Assembly (NCBI GenBank): GCA_013695565.1
Contig: JACDAG010000602.1
Coordinates: 1-5,807, forward strand
Length of the DNA stretch: 5,807 bases
Direction: 5' to 3'
Source of the DNA: Bradyrhizobium sp.
GTDB taxonomy: Bacteria > Pseudomonadota > Alphaproteobacteria > Rhizobiales > Xanthobacteraceae
Below the pieces are notes generated by a model that worked only from the letters and a program-made list of their open reading frames with translations, made no database searches and was not told where the DNA came from. Position 1 is the first letter of the stretch; each line of letters starts with the position of its first letter. Made by a program: the position numbers and the translations under genes. Shown here piece after piece: positions 5,686 through 5,807 of this stretch.

Positions 5686-5716
5686 TCTGCGCAGGCTATT
5701 TTAACAATTGCGCAGA
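5686..5716. promoter_or_regulatory. Perfect inverted repeat, candidate operator between divergent genes
   Basis: TCTGCGCA (5686-5693) and TGCGCAGA (5709-5716) are exact reverse complements separated by 15 AT-rich bases. Each arm contains the self-complementary hexamer TGCGCA, and the two hexamers are 21 bases apart start to start, about two helical turns. The repeat ends 11 bases before the start of the secreted-protein gene and brackets TATTTT, a possible -10 element. A dimeric or tetrameric regulator bound here would cover that gene's promoter. Confidence 0.45.
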
Positions 5717-5727
5717 CGGAGTTTTCC

Positions 5728-5807
5728 ATGACCGCCGTCAAACACACTCGCGACGGGCTAGCAGCTCTCGCCGCGTGCTTCTTCGCGTTCGCCACACCGG
5801 TCTGCGC
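5728..5807 (+). CDS. Secreted or periplasmic protein, N-terminal fragment cut by window edge
   Basis: From the ATG at 5728, 26 full codons stay open to the window end. They read as a signal peptide: short basic start MTAVKHTRDG, hydrophobic core LAALAACFFAFATP and then VCA at the edge, where a cleavage site is expected. The Cys could be a lipoprotein cysteine, but TPVC is a poor lipobox, so ordinary signal peptidase I cleavage is likelier. GGAG (5718-5721) lies 6 bases upstream, a good ribosome site. The mature protein is not visible, so its function is unknown. The gene is divergent from the flavoprotein gene and has the inverted repeat at 5686-5716 directly upstream. Confidence 0.75.
   Translation, partial: MTAVKHTRDGLAALAACFFAFATPVC

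Noticed and set aside
5553..5795. 80-codon minus-strand open frame upstream of the flavoprotein
   Set aside because: It covers the divergent promoter region and is antisense to a signal-peptide start with a good ribosome site; no family resemblance.
1..5807. Mobile elements, CRISPR arrays, defence systems, tRNA or rRNA genes
   Set aside because: No transposase or integrase motifs, no regularly spaced repeats, no flanking terminal repeats and no recognisable structural RNA; gene content and composition are uniform across the window.

Overview
This 5.8 kb window looks like ordinary chromosomal DNA from a high-GC alphaproteobacterium, most likely Bradyrhizobium or a close relative in the Nitrobacteraceae. 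The basis is codon use with G/C at third positions, the protein families present, strong GGAGG-type ribosome binding sites and possible GGAAC-type stress promoters. I see no rRNA, tRNA, CRISPR array, insertion sequence or integrase. Six genes are complete and two are cut by the window edges.

Layout. The left edge (minus strand) holds the first 14 codons of a probable small zinc-ribbon protein. An intergenic stretch with two hairpins follows, then a convincing intrinsic terminator that closes a minus-strand gene for a 119-residue PRC-barrel protein. Next is a minus-strand gene for a 126-residue glyoxalase-fold (VOC) protein. It is divergent from a plus-strand gene for an enolase-superfamily enzyme of the mandelate racemase subgroup, which resembles D-galactarolactone cycloisomerases. 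A minus-strand single-domain response regulator with a TTG start converges on it. After a 305-base gap comes a plus-strand gene for a membrane-anchored DJ-1/PfpI-like protein with an unusual C-terminal extension. It ends 6 bases from a convergent minus-strand gene for a flavodoxin-fold NAD(P)H/FMN oxidoreductase that carries a cysteine cluster. The right edge holds the start of a plus-strand gene for a secreted protein, with a signal peptide.

How the genes relate. Most are single transcription units, and nothing indicates one dedicated pathway. The most interesting link is regulatory. Three minus-strand genes (PRC-barrel, response regulator, flavoprotein) each have GGAAC, a 16-17 base spacer and a near-CGTT box, ending 29-32 bases before the start codon. 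That is the architecture of EcfG-type general-stress promoters in alphaproteobacteria, so these genes may be co-regulated although they are not contiguous. A second regulatory candidate is a perfect 8-base inverted repeat between the divergent flavoprotein and secreted-protein genes. I found no clearly new multi-gene system.
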